64,000 nucleotides of DNA from Zooshikella sp050749885 (GTDB taxonomy: Bacteria; Pseudomonadota; Gammaproteobacteria; Pseudomonadales; Zooshikellaceae). Position numbers and translations under genes: made by a program. The notes below the pieces were generated by a model. That model made no database searches, was not told where the DNA came from, and saw nothing but the letters and a program-made list of their open reading frames with translations. Positions 29,660-39,101 of this stretch are shown piece by piece. The stretch covers positions 62,001-126,000 of the forward strand of contig NZ_JBOIUB010000002.1 of assembly GCF_050749885.1 (NCBI RefSeq), written 5' to 3'. Within the stretch, counting starts at the first letter, position 1. Each line of letters starts with the position of its first letter.

Positions 29660-29856
29660 AAAACAATCCTTGTTTAAATTGTTACAGTTTTGGTTTTTCA
29701 GTACATTGCGTACTGCAGGCGTTTATAACAAACAAGGAAGATAAATTCAAAGAATATTGTTTATGGCTAGAAATGATAATGCAGGTTATCGATAAATTAT
29801 GCTAATAAAAGCGTATTATTTTGTGACGTTTTTATGGACTGTCTGACAGTTAATTG

Positions 29857-30765
29857 TTATTTAATATTTTTACTAAATAAAAAATGGTGTGCTTGTCGTT
29901 TTAGGGATTTTGTCAGTAATAGAATGGCTTGAGAAGGACTGTGCCAAGTATGCCAGTATAATGAACGAATTTCGTAGTGTTGAGGTGTGAGATTAATAAG
30001 TTTTCCCGCTGCAATGGCAGTATTTACTTGCATATGGGGTATGAGTGCATAAGCAATGCTGTTTTCTACTACCGCCAGAAACGCATCTGACGAGGGAATT
30101 AAATGTGTGGGATAGTGTACCTGTGGCACATCAAAAAACTGAATAAGAAAGTCCTCGTGTAGCGTATCAAACTGATTAAAAATAATCGCAGGGGCTTTTT
30201 TAGTATTTTCGAGTGTAAAACCGTCTTTAAAATAACGTGTTATAAATTGAGGGCTGGCAACACAGTGATAATGGATATCACCTAAATAATGAGTTTCACA
30301 TCCAGAGATGGGATTAGGCTGACAACTGATGCAACCCGCCACATCGCCTCGCTTAAGAAGTTGTAAGGCTCTGATTTCATCTTCGACTTGAATCGAAAGC
30401 AGAATTTGGTGGGAAGATAATAAGGATTCAATACAAGGTAAGAACCATGTAGCGAGACTGTCAGCATTAATCGCAATATTAATAGGTAAAAAGTGACTTT
30501 CTTTGTCCAGGATATTGAATTCAGTCAATAATTCTTGTTCAAGCAACTGAACTTGTTGCAGGTGACAAATTAAGCGTTGACCACGAGGTGTTAATTGGGG
30601 AGGGGCCGATCGTATGAGAAGTGGTTCCCCAATGCGCTCTTCAAGTTGTTTAATGCGCTGAGATACTGCAGACTGCGTGATAAACAGTTTTTGAGCGGCT
30701 TTCTCAAAGCTTGCAAGTTTTGCTACCCAAGCCAGGGCTTCAAGCAATTTATAGTCGAGTTTCAT
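29857..30765 (-). CDS. argP: LysR-family regulator ArgP (IciA)
   Basis: A 302-residue LysR-type transcription factor. Its N-terminal helix-turn-helix (FEKAAQKLFITQSAVSQRIKQLE, residues 20-42 spanned in two parts) and the following PLLIRSAPPQLTPRGQRL are characteristic of ArgP, which senses lysine and arginine and activates argO. Here it is transcribed away from an argO-like gene, the classic arrangement, with a 170-nt shared intergenic region that should hold the operator. Length is as expected. Confidence 0.92.
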   Translation of the reverse strand: MKLDYKLLEALAWVAKLASFEKAAQKLFITQSAVSQRIKQLEERIGEPLLIRSAPPQLTPRGQRLICHLQQVQLLEQELLTEFNILDKESHFLPINIAINADSLATWFLPCIESLLSSHQILLSIQVEDEIRALQLLKRGDVAGCISCQPNPISGCETHYLGDIHYHCVASPQFITRYFKDGFTLENTKKAPAIIFNQFDTLHEDFLIQFFDVPQVHYPTHLIPSSDAFLAVVENSIAYALIPHMQVNTAIAAGKLINLTPQHYEIRSLYWHTWHSPSQAILLLTKSLKRQAHHFLFSKNIK

Positions 30766-30935
30766 GAAGCAAATCTCCTTGCCAAACTACTAAGCACATG
30801 ACTACACCAAGTAAACAAGCCATTTTACCCTATTATAAGAATAATTAATGGATATTAAAATTAATTAATTTCACTTATAGAGAGGGTGTTGTTACGGTTA
30901 TTACTCCTATTGAGTATTTGTTGTTGAGGTTGGCA

Positions 30936-31544
30936 ATGTGGTTTCCATTTAGTCAGGGGTTTGCAATTGGTTTGGGAATGATTATTCCGATTGGAGCACA
31001 AAACGCATTTGTGCTTAACCATGCGTTAAAACGACAATATCCCTATTTAGTCGCACTGGTGTGTAGCTTGTGTGATGTGGTTTTAATCACGGTGGGCGTG
31101 ACAGGGGTTGGAAGCTTATTAAGTCAACATACAGCGCTTATGTTACTCGCCAAATATGTTGGTGCTGCTTTTTTAATCTGTTATGCCTGCTTTGCCTGGT
31201 TAAAAGCATGGCGTAACCAGTATGCAATGACGGTGCTTGGCGAAAAAAATGCTTCAAGATCAGCTGTTAAGGTTATTTTAGCCACGTTAATCATCACCTT
31301 AGTTAACCCACAAGTTTACTTAGATACATTAGTCTTTTTAGGTAGTTTAGGGGCTCAATATCCAAGTGAAGCGCGAGCTGCTTTCACTGGAGGCGCTGTT
31401 TTTGCGTCTTTCGTCTGGTTTTTTGGTTTGACTATTGGCGCATCATTTCTAGCCGCTAAGCTAAACCACCCACGCTATCAGCGGGGGATAGATGTTGTTA
31501 CTGGTTGTATTATGTGCTGGTTTGCGGGGTATTTAGTTTTATGA
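30936..31544 (+). CDS. argO: LysE/ArgO-family amino acid exporter
   Basis: A 202-residue, six-segment membrane protein. The N-terminal GLGMIIPIGAQNAFVLNHAL is the LysE/ArgO signature; NPQVYLDTLVFLGSLG follows in the middle. It exports arginine, or lysine, under ArgP control. The ATG at 30936 has GAGG at 6 nt; a TTG six codons earlier is less likely. The stop overlaps the start of the next gene (ATGA). Confidence 0.92.
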   Translation: MWFPFSQGFAIGLGMIIPIGAQNAFVLNHALKRQYPYLVALVCSLCDVVLITVGVTGVGSLLSQHTALMLLAKYVGAAFLICYACFAWLKAWRNQYAMTVLGEKNASRSAVKVILATLIITLVNPQVYLDTLVFLGSLGAQYPSEARAAFTGGAVFASFVWFFGLTIGASFLAAKLNHPRYQRGIDVVTGCIMCWFAGYLVL

Positions 31545-32236
31545 TCAAGTTAAACGTGGATCCTGCGATATGGAGTTACTGGTCAACGCTGCAGCTGGGT
31601 GTTGTTAAAGTGACGGGTGTTGATAATGAGGGTGCTGCTACAGCAACGGCAGAACACTTACGTAGTGTGCAGGAAGTCACTGCAAGGCAGGTTCAAGGCG
31701 TGACTATCAGTGAGTTACCAGAAGTGGCTGCCTGGCGTGAAGCTTATCGTTTATTTGGCGCAAAGCCTAAACGCTATCCTTGCAGCTTGGAGAACTTGTT
31801 ACAGCGACTAAAACGTGAACAGTTTCCTCGTGCAATTAATCCTTTAGTGGATATCTATAATATTGTTTCACTGCAATATCGTGTTCCTGTTGGAGGGGAA
31901 GATATAGCAAAAATTCAAGGTGATTTATGGTTGCGATTTGCGACTGAAAACGAGCCATCTATTCAGCTTCTTGGGGAGCCGGAGGCGAGGGCACCTAAAC
32001 CAGGTGAGGTGATTTATAGTGATAATGTGGGTGCTGTATGTCGACGCTGGAATTGGAAAGAAGCTGAAAGGACCAAACTGACAGCGACCACGAAAGACGC
32101 AATTTTGGTGGTCGAGTCATTACAGGAGGCATCGTTGCAGCCTTGCCTTGAGGCCTTGGTCGAATTGGTTTCTGAGTATTGTGGTGGTGTGGTTGAGTCA
32201 TCGTTATTCACTAAGCCTACCCAGGCTGAGTCGTAA
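31541..32236 (+). CDS. B3/4-domain protein (PheRS beta B3/4-like)
   Basis: A 231-residue cytoplasmic protein with a B3/4 domain, as in the editing module of phenylalanyl-tRNA synthetase beta: WREAYRLFGAKPKRYPCS, NPLVDIYNIVSLQYRVPVGG and GEVIYSDNVGAVCRRWNWKE. Free-standing B3/4 proteins are thought to act on aminoacyl-tRNAs or related compounds; the role is unproven. It overlaps argO by 4 nt, so the two are surely translated together, hinting that its substrate relates to the amino acid exported by ArgO. Confidence 0.88.
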   Translation: MIKLNVDPAIWSYWSTLQLGVVKVTGVDNEGAATATAEHLRSVQEVTARQVQGVTISELPEVAAWREAYRLFGAKPKRYPCSLENLLQRLKREQFPRAINPLVDIYNIVSLQYRVPVGGEDIAKIQGDLWLRFATENEPSIQLLGEPEARAPKPGEVIYSDNVGAVCRRWNWKEAERTKLTATTKDAILVVESLQEASLQPCLEALVELVSEYCGGVVESSLFTKPTQAES

Positions 32237-32394
32237 TGAGAGGGAGTGATGAATCAAAAGAAAGTGCTATGTTCAACGTTTAAGCATGAGTAGACCCACA
32301 GCGGAAAGTGGCTTACTATAACCGTTAGCTATAGGGTCCATTGACTTTTTGAAATTTTAAGTGGTGGTAATTACAGCTGACGGAGGGCAAGTTA

Positions 32395-32565
32395 ATGCCA
32401 AAAGATAATGTAATCGTGTTCTCTACAGCAAAAGACCCACATGTGCATGCACGTAAGGATGCCAAAGTAAAAGCAATGCGTCAGCGCTTTGAAGACTGTT
32501 TACCTCTAGCCGTTAAGGCAAAGAAAAAGCGTAAGAAAAAAACTAAACAATCTAAAAAAAATTAG
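32395..32565 (+). CDS. Short basic protein, 56 codons
   Basis: A small gene with a near-consensus GGAGGG 7 nt before the ATG and a strong terminator starting at its stop codon. The product (MPKDNVIVFSTAKDPH... ending in KKKRKKKTKQSKKN) is very basic, with a Lys-rich C-terminus that suggests nucleic-acid binding. Unknown family. The tight ribosome-binding site and terminator make it convincing despite its size. Confidence 0.75.
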   Translation: MPKDNVIVFSTAKDPHVHARKDAKVKAMRQRFEDCLPLAVKAKKKRKKKTKQSKKN

Positions 32566-32589
32566 GGTATTAACATACCCTAATTTTTT
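32558..32589 (+). terminator. Rho-independent terminator
   Basis: A 13-bp perfect stem, AAAATTAGGGTAT with ATACCCTAATTTT, with a 4-nt loop and a T6 run. The left arm overlaps the stop codon of the short basic gene. Confidence 0.9.
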
Positions 32590-32673
32590 GCCTATATGTT
32601 GTAATGACTTATGTGAGTTGGCAGCATTAACGCTTTATCTATCATTACTTAATAGAATTTCATTTTTCATCTC

Positions 32674-33135
32674 TTAGTAAACCGGCTGCCAAGGACCCCA
32701 GCGGTCTGATCCTGGTTCCTCTCCCTGTGTCCACCATTTAGCCTGATAACTGACACCGCGATAAAAAATGCGCTGTCCTTGTCGATAAGACTGGTGGGGG
32801 TGCCACTGAGGTAGTGCACGAGGTGGGGGATAATGGACATTCACATTGACGTTTTGAGAGTAACGAGGCTCATTATAGTAACCAGAGTTGTAATACTGCT
32901 GTTCCCTATAGTAGCGATGCCTTCTATGATGTTTAGGACGCCAGTGTCCACAACGTCTATGGTGGCGGTGTGGACGATAATGACGGTGATGTACTTCAAT
33001 CACTCTGGGCTGATAATAGCCACTTGAGAATGAAACATTTCCTGCCCGAACACTGATTTCCAGTGCCTGAGACATAGGTGACAATAAAGCGCTGGCTAAG
33101 GCTGCACTTATACAAAGGTGTTTAATGTGGCTCAT
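32674..33135 (-). CDS. Secreted His-rich protein with chitin-binding (CBM5/12) domain
   Basis: A 153-residue protein: signal peptide (about 1-24, ending MSQALE), a middle part dominated by His, Arg and Tyr (about 45-95, e.g. HHRHYRPHRHHRRCGHW), and a C-terminal type-3 chitin-binding domain (QSYRQGQRIFYRGVSYQAKW, then PGSDRWGPW). No catalytic domain is present. It could tether to chitin or bind metal through the His-rich part; both are inferences. A GH18 chitinase gene lies at the right edge of the window. Confidence 0.85.
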   Translation of the reverse strand: MSHIKHLCISAALASALLSPMSQALEISVRAGNVSFSSGYYQPRVIEVHHRHYRPHRHHRRCGHWRPKHHRRHRYYREQQYYNSGYYNEPRYSQNVNVNVHYPPPRALPQWHPHQSYRQGQRIFYRGVSYQAKWWTQGEEPGSDRWGPWQPVY

Positions 33136-33747
33136 ATTTATTTAACCTCCTCGCGTCCTAACGTTGTACATCAGAAGCTGTGTTACTAGAGGACGAATAA
33201 GGTATACCCATTGTGCATAATCCTTCGTACTTAGCTTTAATAGCGGGATTTAAACAGTGCTACAAAGTGTATGTGTTCCTAACGTTGGGTATAAGAATTA
33301 ATTTATCACTTGTATTAGAGCTCATGATAATGAAAAAAATCAGTGTAACCGTAAAAAATCCTTGGCAAAATAATTAAAATAATAAGTATTTCTTAGTTTT
33401 AGTGAGTATTATGTCTTGTTTGTTGGGTTGGCTATACCTACAGCGAAGGATTTTTCATGGAACTAGTTTGGTTTGTTAAGACGAGTAAATGTTGTTTTTT
33501 TAACTAAAGTATTTAATGAAAGAATTACTTATGGATTGATAGGATGGGTAGCAGGGGGCTGATAATGCTCAACGCGAGTCAAATTACGTGTTCTGTCAGG
33601 ATACGGCCTGAAGTTCGCAAACTTATAGGCCATTCGCTACTCTAAAAAAGCTAACCTTAAGCCTAATGGGCTAAAGACTAAGTTCGGAATGACTAAGTTT
33701 TAACCACTTACTAAGATAGTACTAAGCCAGTATTGAAATAAGGGAGC
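33136..33747. other. Gap of 0.6 kb, small inverted repeat only
   Basis: No gene supported. GGCCT...AGGCC (33605-33631) with internal AGTT/AACT could fold into a hairpin. The rest is AT-rich and should hold promoters of the flanking divergent genes. Confidence 0.4.
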
Positions 33748-34671
33748 ATGATGCAGCAAAAACTGGATGCCTGTGTATCATCCGTTCAACATGCTTTGGC
33801 AGGCAAGCAACAGGAAATTAAGCTCGCACTTTGTTGTTTACTCAGCCAGGGACATTTATTGATTGAAGACTTACCGGGTATGGGTAAGACGACATTAGCC
33901 CATGCCTTGGCCAGAGTCTTAGGGTTGACCTATAACCGAGTTCAGTTTACCAGTGACTTATTACCTGCCGATATTTTAGGGGTATCGATTTATACTAAAG
34001 AAACGCAACAGTTTACCTTTCACCCAGGGCCAATCTTTTCACATATTGTGCTTGCTGATGAGATCAACCGAGCCACCCCTAAAAGTCAAAGTGCATTGTT
34101 GGAAGCTATGGAAGAACGTCAGGTGTCTGTTGAAGGTGAAACCAGGCCCTTACCTGAGCCATTTTTTGTCATAGCCACGCAAAACCCATTTTCACAGGCC
34201 GGAACCTTTCCTTTACCAGAATCACAACTTGATCGTTTTTTAATGCGGATATCCTTAGGTTACCCTAATCCAGAGGCGGAGCGACAGATATTATTAGGTC
34301 AATCAGGCCGTATTAAGCTGGAAAGTATTTCAACTGTACTGACCCAGGAAGAGCTTAAGATGTTTCAGCAACAGGTCATGCAGGTAAAGCTTGCATCAGC
34401 GGTCTTAGATTATCTACAGCGAATATTGGCATACACCCGTAGGCAAGAGGATTTTGCTTACGGCTTATCACCACGAGCAGGCCTGGCATTATTGCGTGCA
34501 GCACAAGCATGGGGATTGATGCATGGTAGAAAGCATGTGTTACCCGAAGATATTCAAGCTGTATTGCCGTCGGTAACGCAACATCGTCTACGAGAACCTA
34601 ATGATCATTTAGGCTCAACGGGGGCTGCATTGAGTCAGCGATTACTGACAGCCGTGGATGTGGTTGTGTAA
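33748..34671 (+). CDS. MoxR-family AAA+ ATPase
   Basis: A 307-residue AAA+ chaperone-like ATPase: Walker A GMGKTTLAHALA near 44, Walker B VLADEINRATPKSQSALLEAMEE near 110-130, and the C-terminal AAA lid. It heads an operon with DUF58 and transglutaminase genes, a widespread module in which MoxR proteins help mature or assemble partner proteins. Two ATGs are adjacent (33748 and 33751); AGGGAG leaves better spacing to the second. The stop overlaps the next start (TAATG). Confidence 0.93.
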   Translation: MMQQKLDACVSSVQHALAGKQQEIKLALCCLLSQGHLLIEDLPGMGKTTLAHALARVLGLTYNRVQFTSDLLPADILGVSIYTKETQQFTFHPGPIFSHIVLADEINRATPKSQSALLEAMEERQVSVEGETRPLPEPFFVIATQNPFSQAGTFPLPESQLDRFLMRISLGYPNPEAERQILLGQSGRIKLESISTVLTQEELKMFQQQVMQVKLASAVLDYLQRILAYTRRQEDFAYGLSPRAGLALLRAAQAWGLMHGRKHVLPEDIQAVLPSVTQHRLREPNDHLGSTGAALSQRLLTAVDVVV

Positions 34672-35657
34672 TGCGCACGTTGATTAAGAACTATTTTGGT
34701 CGTTGGCTTGATCAGCGGATTCCACCTAGTACATCTATTTTTTTGAATCAAAAGCGTATATTTATTTTACCGACAAAAACCGGTTATTTTTTTATTTTAA
34801 TTGGATTGGCAGTTTTTTTTGCAGCAGTAAATTATGAAAATAGCATGAGTTTTATGATTGCTTTTTTTTTAGCCAGCTTGTTTTTAGTATGTATTTTACA
34901 TACTTATGCCAATTTGGCGGGATTAGAAATTACTGCTTTATTTGCGTCAAAAGTGCATGTGGGGGATGATGTCGGATTTACTATTCAGTTGCAGGATATT
35001 GTCGGTAAACCTCACGAGTCTATAAGGCTTTTTTGGCAGCCTTATCAGGTTTCAACGGTGTCGTTAATCGAGCATGAAAAAAAATCGACTTCTGTATTTT
35101 TATTGGCTTCTCGACGTGGTTATTTTCGGCCTGGACGCTTATGTATAGAAACCCATTATCCATTAGGGTTGTTAAGAGCCTGGACATGGATTGATCTGGA
35201 TAGTCAGGCATTGATTTACCCAAAACCTATCGCTTGTCCGTTACCTGCGTGTCATATTGCTTCTAGTGAAGGTGATACGTTAGCCAAAGAGGGGGTTGAG
35301 GATTTTACAGGGCTTAGATCCTATCAGCCTGGTGATGGATTACGCCATATTGCCTGGAAGCACTTTTGGAAATCTGATGATTTACTCACCAAGCAGTTTA
35401 GTGCTTACACTGATATGCGATTGTGGCTCGACTGGGAACAGTTTTCTGGTGCCTCCACAGAAGAACGGTTGAGTTTTTTGTGCTACTGGTGTTTACAATG
35501 TGAACAACATCAACAGGATTATGGGCTTAAAATTCCAAACATCACGCTTGAACCTGCTCGTGGACGACAGCATCTAACACGCTGCTTAACGGCATTGGCC
35601 TTATTTGGTGTGAATCAGCCAGGGATAACACCAGGTCAAGGGACCGACAATGTTTAG
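34671..35657 (+). CDS. DUF58 domain protein
   Basis: A 328-residue membrane-anchored protein with two hydrophobic segments near 36-78 and a cytoplasmic DUF58 region, typified by EDFTGLRSYQPGDGLRHIAWK near residues 203-223. DUF58 proteins pair with MoxR ATPases and often have a von Willebrand A-like fold. It overlaps moxR by 1 nt and the transglutaminase gene by 8 nt, so the three are translated as one unit. Confidence 0.92.
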   Translation: MRTLIKNYFGRWLDQRIPPSTSIFLNQKRIFILPTKTGYFFILIGLAVFFAAVNYENSMSFMIAFFLASLFLVCILHTYANLAGLEITALFASKVHVGDDVGFTIQLQDIVGKPHESIRLFWQPYQVSTVSLIEHEKKSTSVFLLASRRGYFRPGRLCIETHYPLGLLRAWTWIDLDSQALIYPKPIACPLPACHIASSEGDTLAKEGVEDFTGLRSYQPGDGLRHIAWKHFWKSDDLLTKQFSAYTDMRLWLDWEQFSGASTEERLSFLCYWCLQCEQHQQDYGLKIPNITLEPARGRQHLTRCLTALALFGVNQPGITPGQGTDNV

Positions 35658-37785
35658 GAAAAAAAAGTCTTCAAGCCAGTCAAGTGCAATTAATAGTAAA
35701 CGTACTATCGCTGTTGCATCGATACCGCGCACCAGTTTAATTTGGTTACTTACCACCCAGGCATTGGTGTTATTACCCCACTTACTGCGTATACCTTATT
35801 GGGTAGGCATTTTGGCCGTGGCTTGTGGGTGTTGGCGTATTATGATTTTCAATGGGCGCTGGTCTTATCCTGCTCGTTGGCTAAAAGCGCTGTTGGTGAT
35901 TGGGGCGGTGACAGGGACATTTTTAAATTATGGAACAATTGTCGGGTTGGAGGCAGGGGTTGTTCTTTTATTATGTACTTTTCTGCTTAAATTATTGGAA
36001 ATGAAGAACCAGCGAGATGCTTATCTTGTGGTGTTTTTAAGTTACTTCGTGATTGTCACACAGCTATTGTACTCTCAAGCAATTCCTTCTGCAGCGTATA
36101 CCTTTTTTACGCTTGTTGTAATTACCTCGGCATTGGTAGGACTTCATCAACAACAGGGAACATTACAGCTCAAAAAGACATTGCGTAAAGGCGCTGTAAT
36201 GATGCTGCAGTCTGTGCCATTGATGGTGCTCTTATTTATTTTTATTCCACGTTTAGGCCCCATTTGGTCTGTAGAATTGCCCAGTCAAAAAGCCCGAAGT
36301 GGGGTGAGTGACCAGATGACGCCAGGAGATATCGCGGAGTTAAGTAAATCTGATGCGCTGGCGTTTAGAGCCACATTTTCAGGCACTATTCCACCACAGG
36401 ATCAACTCTATTGGCGTGGTGTGGTACTGGCTGAGTTGATGGGGCGAACCTGGCGGCAAGCAAGTCGGGAACTGGCATTGGCTGGGCGGACGGGGCAAGA
36501 CTTGAAACTTTCTGGTAATCCGCTGATTACTTGGGGAGATCAATTTCAACGTTGGCCAAATGCAGTAAAAAAGCAAGGACAGGCACTTCATTACACCGTT
36601 ATTTTAGAGCCTACACAGCAAAACTGGCTTTATGCATTGGCGGTACCTCAAATAAGTAATGTGGATATTGGTGTCACCCGTGATTTTACGTTAATTGCTC
36701 GAGAGCCAGTTCGATTACGTCAACAATATGAAGTCCGTTCTTATCCCTCGTCTTTAGTTGATATCGAGTTACCTCATTGGTTACGCCGGCAAAATGTGCA
36801 ATTATCTGCATTTGGCAATCCACAAACACGTACATTTGCACAACAACTGTGGGATGATGTCAAACAACAACCGCAATTGTATATTGACCGGATTTTACAG
36901 TATTTTAATCGTCAACCATTTTATTATACGCTAAAGCCACCTACCTTAGGCTTCAACTCCATGGATGAGTTTTTATTTACGAGTCGACGTGGATTTTGTG
37001 CGCATTATGCCAGTACCTTTGTTTATTTGATGCGTTTAGCAGGCATTCCTGCACGGGTGATTGCGGGTTATCAAGGGGGCGAGCGTAATACAACCAATAA
37101 TTATGTTCAGGTAAGGCAGTTTGATGCGCATGCATGGGCTGAGGTTTGGCTGGAAGGTAAAGGCTGGGTGCGTGTAGACCCAACTGCTTCTGTCGCCCCT
37201 GAGCGTATTCAAGATGGCCTTGAAGCCGCGCTGGCAGAAGAGGGGAGTTTTTTAGAGGATACCCCTCTGTCACCTATACGTTTTAAACATATTGGTTGGA
37301 TCAATCGTTTGCGTCTTGAGTGGGATATATTGGAATATCGATGGCAACGTTTTGTGCTCAATTATAATCAAGATCAGCAAATGGAATTTTTCAATCAATT
37401 ATTTGGCTCTTTTTCCTGGTATAAACTGGCACTGGCATTAGGTGGTGGGATCGGGTCCATTATTATTATGTTGGGCGTATGGATTATTTTACGCCGCCAA
37501 TCCATTAAGTATGACCCTGCAACGAGATTGTATTTAAAGTTTTGTCAGTGGGGGAGAAAACAAGGTTGCCCACGTCAAGTAGGGGAGACGCCGTCAAGTT
37601 ATTTAGCCCGATTGCAGCAACATGTGCCACAGTATGCAACTTGGGTACAGCGTATTACTGATAGTTTTGTCTATTTACAATACGATCCTTTACTTAGAGA
37701 AAAGCCACAAGAATATCGTGTGGAGTTACTTCGTCTGAAAAAACTAGTTCTCCGGCCCATTAAATCAATTCAAGTGTTAAGCTAA
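35650..37785 (+). CDS. tgpA: Membrane transglutaminase-like protein TgpA
   Basis: A 711-residue protein with an N-terminal multi-span region (DUF3488, about 25-200), a large periplasmic region with a transglutaminase core, a further membrane segment near 590-615 and a C-terminal cytoplasmic DUF4129-like tail. The catalytic triad is visible: C450 in RRGFCAHYAST, H494 in FDAHAWAEVW and D510 in VRVDPTAS. The Pseudomonas counterpart TgpA is essential or near-essential and has transglutaminase activity in the periplasm. It is the last gene of the operon. Confidence 0.93.
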   Translation: MFRKKKSSSQSSAINSKRTIAVASIPRTSLIWLLTTQALVLLPHLLRIPYWVGILAVACGCWRIMIFNGRWSYPARWLKALLVIGAVTGTFLNYGTIVGLEAGVVLLLCTFLLKLLEMKNQRDAYLVVFLSYFVIVTQLLYSQAIPSAAYTFFTLVVITSALVGLHQQQGTLQLKKTLRKGAVMMLQSVPLMVLLFIFIPRLGPIWSVELPSQKARSGVSDQMTPGDIAELSKSDALAFRATFSGTIPPQDQLYWRGVVLAELMGRTWRQASRELALAGRTGQDLKLSGNPLITWGDQFQRWPNAVKKQGQALHYTVILEPTQQNWLYALAVPQISNVDIGVTRDFTLIAREPVRLRQQYEVRSYPSSLVDIELPHWLRRQNVQLSAFGNPQTRTFAQQLWDDVKQQPQLYIDRILQYFNRQPFYYTLKPPTLGFNSMDEFLFTSRRGFCAHYASTFVYLMRLAGIPARVIAGYQGGERNTTNNYVQVRQFDAHAWAEVWLEGKGWVRVDPTASVAPERIQDGLEAALAEEGSFLEDTPLSPIRFKHIGWINRLRLEWDILEYRWQRFVLNYNQDQQMEFFNQLFGSFSWYKLALALGGGIGSIIIMLGVWIILRRQSIKYDPATRLYLKFCQWGRKQGCPRQVGETPSSYLARLQQHVPQYATWVQRITDSFVYLQYDPLLREKPQEYRVELLRLKKLVLRPIKSIQVLS

Positions 37786-38457
37786 ACACTTATAGTATGT
37801 GTGGTTAATGATGTATATTTAGTTTAACATTTTTTAAATTAAAGCTATTTCGAGAATAGCTTTAAACATTAAATGTGGTATGATCCGGCATCATAAATGC
37901 AACGTTTGGTGCAGGTTGTTTTGGATTGTATGCCTAAATTGACAAAGAAGTACCGTATATCCTTTAAATTTAATATTGCCGACCTATCTTATCATCTTAT
38001 ATAACCCAGCTAATATTATTGGTTAACATGTTTTAAAAGGACAGTCAGTAATATTAAAAGGTTTTTTATTCCTCAATGAGTAGTCAAGTCAGTTGCATTT
38101 GCGTTGTACTGTATAGCACAGGTAATGATAATTAGTAGGTCGTTTTGATGATTATTATAGTATAACTACTTACGACTAAAGTCGTATGTGGTTTCAATAA
38201 GGTGCGACATATAATATTTTATACTTCTAGTAATGTATTTTTAGTTTCAAATCTTTTTAGTGTATATATTTTGTACCATATTTTCTAGTTAAGGTAATTT
38301 AAGTACTTTGTGATATACGCTAATGTAGCATATTTAAGATATGTATGATCATTTTCTTTAAAATTGAGAACAAAAAATAAACAGTTCTAAACGTATATTA
38401 ATTAGTGAAGAAAATAATAATTTTGTCGGTTTGTTAAATAGACAGGGTAGTTAATAA
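37786..38457. other. Gap of 0.67 kb upstream of the secreted-protein cluster
   Basis: No gene supported. Very AT-rich. It includes the near-perfect palindrome TACGACT-AA-AGTCGTA (38171-38186), which could be an operator, and the hairpin at 37841-37863. The promoter of the following cluster presumably lies near its right end. Confidence 0.4.
37841..37863. terminator. Hairpin after the tgpA operon
   Basis: AAAGCTATT pairs with AATAGCTTT around a 5-nt loop, 55 nt after the tgpA stop; AT-rich surroundings but no proper T-run follows. Confidence 0.4.
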
Positions 38458-38793
38458 ATGTGGATGAAAAGTACAGTACTATTTATCATGTTGCTATGGA
38501 CTTTACCATCAAGTGCCTCAAATTATGCCCAAGATGTAGGGATAATCAGTAAAGTTTATGTCTCAGCGACCGGTACGGTTGCGCTTCAAATGCGAGGGGG
38601 AAGGGCTGGAATACCTCAGGCTGTTGCAAAATACCCGTGTGTTTCATCGAATGGATGGGTAGGGCATTTTCAGGCTGATTCTGTTTTAAAATCCGCTATT
38701 TTAATGGCGAAAAGTGCAGGGTCAAACGTGACAGTCACTACCCAAGGGTGTGAAGGGGAGTGGTTTAAAATTTTAGATATATATATCAATTGA
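38458..38793 (+). CDS. Small secreted two-cysteine protein (cluster gene 1)
   Basis: A 111-residue protein with a signal peptide (MWMKSTVLFIMLLWTLPSSAS) and a beta-rich mature part of about 90 residues. Two cysteines (AKYPCVSSNGW; TTQGCEGEW) bracket LKSAILMAKSAGSNVTV. The pattern Cys, helix with Ser-Ala, beta strand, Cys also occurs in the small secreted proteins at 46721 and 47137, so the three may be distant relatives. Function unknown; the family could be an OB-fold type, but this is a guess. First gene of the 9-kb secreted-protein cluster. Confidence 0.75.
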   Translation: MWMKSTVLFIMLLWTLPSSASNYAQDVGIISKVYVSATGTVALQMRGGRAGIPQAVAKYPCVSSNGWVGHFQADSVLKSAILMAKSAGSNVTVTTQGCEGEWFKILDIYIN

Positions 38794-39101
38794 TTTTGGT
38801 AGTAGCTTAGCTATTTCGAATAAAAGTAGATGAATGGTTTTGAGATCTGTTGCCAGTTGGTTAGCTATGGCTAATCGGTTGTACGCAGTATGTCAGTAGC
38901 AAACGATCAATATTCAAATGATGGAGTATTAAGTTAACGGGTCTTACGTTATAAAATGAATAGTGTTTGTGAGATCACATGTATCTGTCTTTTATTCGGC
39001 GCTAGTTTGTCAAATGAGCCCCTATAAATAGTTTATTTTATGCTCAATAAGAAGCGTTTTTTAGGTAGAGGTTTTATGTGTTGGGTTTATAGAATAATGG
39101 G
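38794..39101. other. Gap of 0.3 kb, nothing recognised
   Basis: AT-rich sequence with no reading frame or clear terminator. Its length suggests a separate promoter for the 39102 gene. Confidence 0.35.
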
